17,500 nt of DNA from Penaeus vannamei (lineage: Eukaryota > Arthropoda > Malacostraca > Decapoda > Penaeidae), in assembly GCF_042767895.1 (NCBI RefSeq), contig NC_091569.1:3101871-3119370 (forward strand), read 5' to 3'. The notes under the pieces are model-generated. The model was not told where the DNA came from. It worked only from the letters and a program-made list of their open reading frames with translations, and ran no database searches. A program made the translations under genes and the position numbers. Shown here in pieces: positions 16,581 through 17,500 of the stretch. Within the stretch, counting starts at the first letter, position 1; each line of letters opens with the position of its first letter.

Positions 16581-16780
16581 ACCTTACCTTGCCCCCTTTC
16601 CTCTCCCCATCCCCCCGCGCCGTCTTGTCTTTTAAGCATGATATATGGAGGGGGATAATCCCTATGTTCATCCTGGAAATTTCTTCAATAAGCTCCCATT
16701 TTTCATCTCTCATTCTCTTCCTTATTCAAATTTGCTTTTATTTTTTTCCTTCTCATTCCTTTCCTATCTCTATATAATTA
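16581..16780. other. Transition from pyrimidine-rich to unique DNA
   Basis: C-rich up to 16620, then mixed sequence around AAGCATGATATATGGAGGGG. No gene. Confidence 0.5.
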
Positions 16781-17300
16781 TATTCATAATGATACTTATG
16801 GCTGTTATAATTATAGTCATAACAATAATCACAATCATATTTACAATAATCATTATCACTACTGCTATTATCAATAATAGTATTATCTTCACTATTACTG
16901 TTATTATTGTCGTTTTTATCATTATCATTATTATTATCATGGTCATTATTACCATCGCCATCACCATTATCATGATCATTAACATTAACACTGTTGCTAT
17001 CATCCTCATTATCATATTTGTTATTGTTATCATTACTATTATTATTGTTATAATCACTGCTGTTTTGTTGTTAGCAACGCTATCATCATTGTTGTTACTA
17101 TTACTACTTCTAGTAAGAAAACAATATTCATGATGATAACAATGATGATAATGACAACAACAAAAATGCAGTAGCAGCATACGTAGAAGTAGTAGTGATG
17201 ATATCTATAATGATAATAACACAATAATAATAGTAACCGTAAAAGAAGTAGTAGTAGTAGCAAAAGTAGTTGCAGTAGAAGTGGTAACAGTAATAATAGT
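16781..17300 (+). repeat. Degenerate ATY trinucleotide array with strand switch
   Basis: ATC/ATT/GTT/ACT-type triplets up to about 17110 keep a three-base period. From about 17130 the same class appears in reverse sense (GATGAT, AACAAC, GTAGTAG). The poly-Ile/Val/Thr open frame is an artefact. Confidence 0.85.
17081..17150. repeat. Inverted repeat at the strand switch
   Basis: TATCATCATTGTT (17081-17093) and AACAATGATGATA (17138-17150) are perfect 13-bp arms. A nested TTACTA/TAGTAA stem (17101-17116) with a 4-nt loop sits inside. Confidence 0.8.
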
Positions 17301-17305
17301 AGTAC

Positions 17306-17308
<3 letters not shown>

Positions 17309-17399
<91 letters not shown>
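17309..17399 (+). repeat. (GA)n microsatellite
   Basis: GA dinucleotides with one AAAGCG interruption at 17362-17367. Confidence 0.98.
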
Positions 17400-17402
<3 letters not shown>

Positions 17403-17500
17403 TAGCAGCAACAGTAGGAGAGACATAATGGACATACCACCACTCCTCAAGGTTACTCGCATCAAAAGCCTGGTCAAACCGAGATGAAAAAATATCAAAA
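17400..17500. other. Unique edge segment, possible coding fragment
   Basis: On minus, one frame enters from the window edge without a stop and reads FDQAFDASNLEEWWYVHYVS before reaching CT repeat at 17399. It has no ATG, so it would be an internal exon or part of a larger frame. On plus, another frame reads MDIPPLLKVTRIKSLVKPR and ends at TGA (17485-17487), and a third plus frame is also open. No family is recognised. Confidence 0.18.

Noticed and set aside
16645..17180. Poly-Ile/Val frame that could look like a membrane protein
   Set aside because: Composition is explained by degenerate ATY triplets, and an equivalent Met/Ile frame exists on the other strand.

Overview
This window looks like intergenic or intronic DNA from a decapod crustacean, most likely a penaeid shrimp. 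No complete protein-coding gene, rRNA, tRNA, CRISPR array or recognisable transposon can be supported. The organism call is an inference. It rests on the extreme density of simple repeats: long (GA/CT)n, (CA)n, degenerate ATY/GAT and AAT trinucleotide arrays, (TATC)n and purine- or pyrimidine-only minisatellites. Penaeid genomes are known for this. Cephalopods and other SSR-rich invertebrates remain possible alternatives. By eye, more than half of the window is low-complexity or tandemly repeated.

Layout. 1-1000 is AT-rich unique DNA with two small perfect hairpins and a compound ACT/AAT microsatellite. 1005-1335 is (GA)n plus a purine tract. 1340-2730 is mostly unique and AT-rich, with a TATA-like box, an antioxidant-response/AP-1-like site and a GC-richer island. 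2732-3014 holds TG/TGTC/CT repeats. 3106-3231 is the best candidate internal exon, with strong splice sites on both sides. 3540-4735 holds a miRNA-like hairpin, 432 bp of (GA)n and GAT arrays. 4736-6770 alternates unique and pyrimidine-rich DNA and contains a candidate short-intron splice pair. 6775-7500 is GA and CA repeats. 7500-8250 has a GC-richer island with coding-like codon structure and a 92-bp tandem duplication. 8446-9130 is a G-rich minisatellite. 9425-9911 holds ATY and TATC repeats. 9912-10200 is a compact unique segment dense in homeodomain-type motifs. 10310-11600 contains CA, purine-VNTR and GGGA/GA/GAAA repeats. 11600-12540 is unique DNA split by GTGA/GA repeats. About 12550-16640 is a roughly 4-kb, almost continuous pyrimidine-rich domain on the plus strand. 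It is built from at least five different repeat families, including six copies of a roughly 140-bp unit and fifteen copies of an exact 40-bp unit. 16780-17400 is an ATY array that switches strand at a hairpin and ends in (GA)n. The last 100 bases are unique.

Nearly all long open frames here arise because polypurine or polypyrimidine DNA cannot form stop codons on one strand. They encode Ser-Leu, Arg-Glu, Thr-His, poly-Ile or Pro-Leu-Ser strings and are not annotated as genes. If a gene crosses this window, the sequence suggests only small exons (3106-3231 and possibly 5765-5929/5987-6053 on plus; 867-980 on minus) set in long SSR-filled introns. No functional system of cooperating genes is visible.
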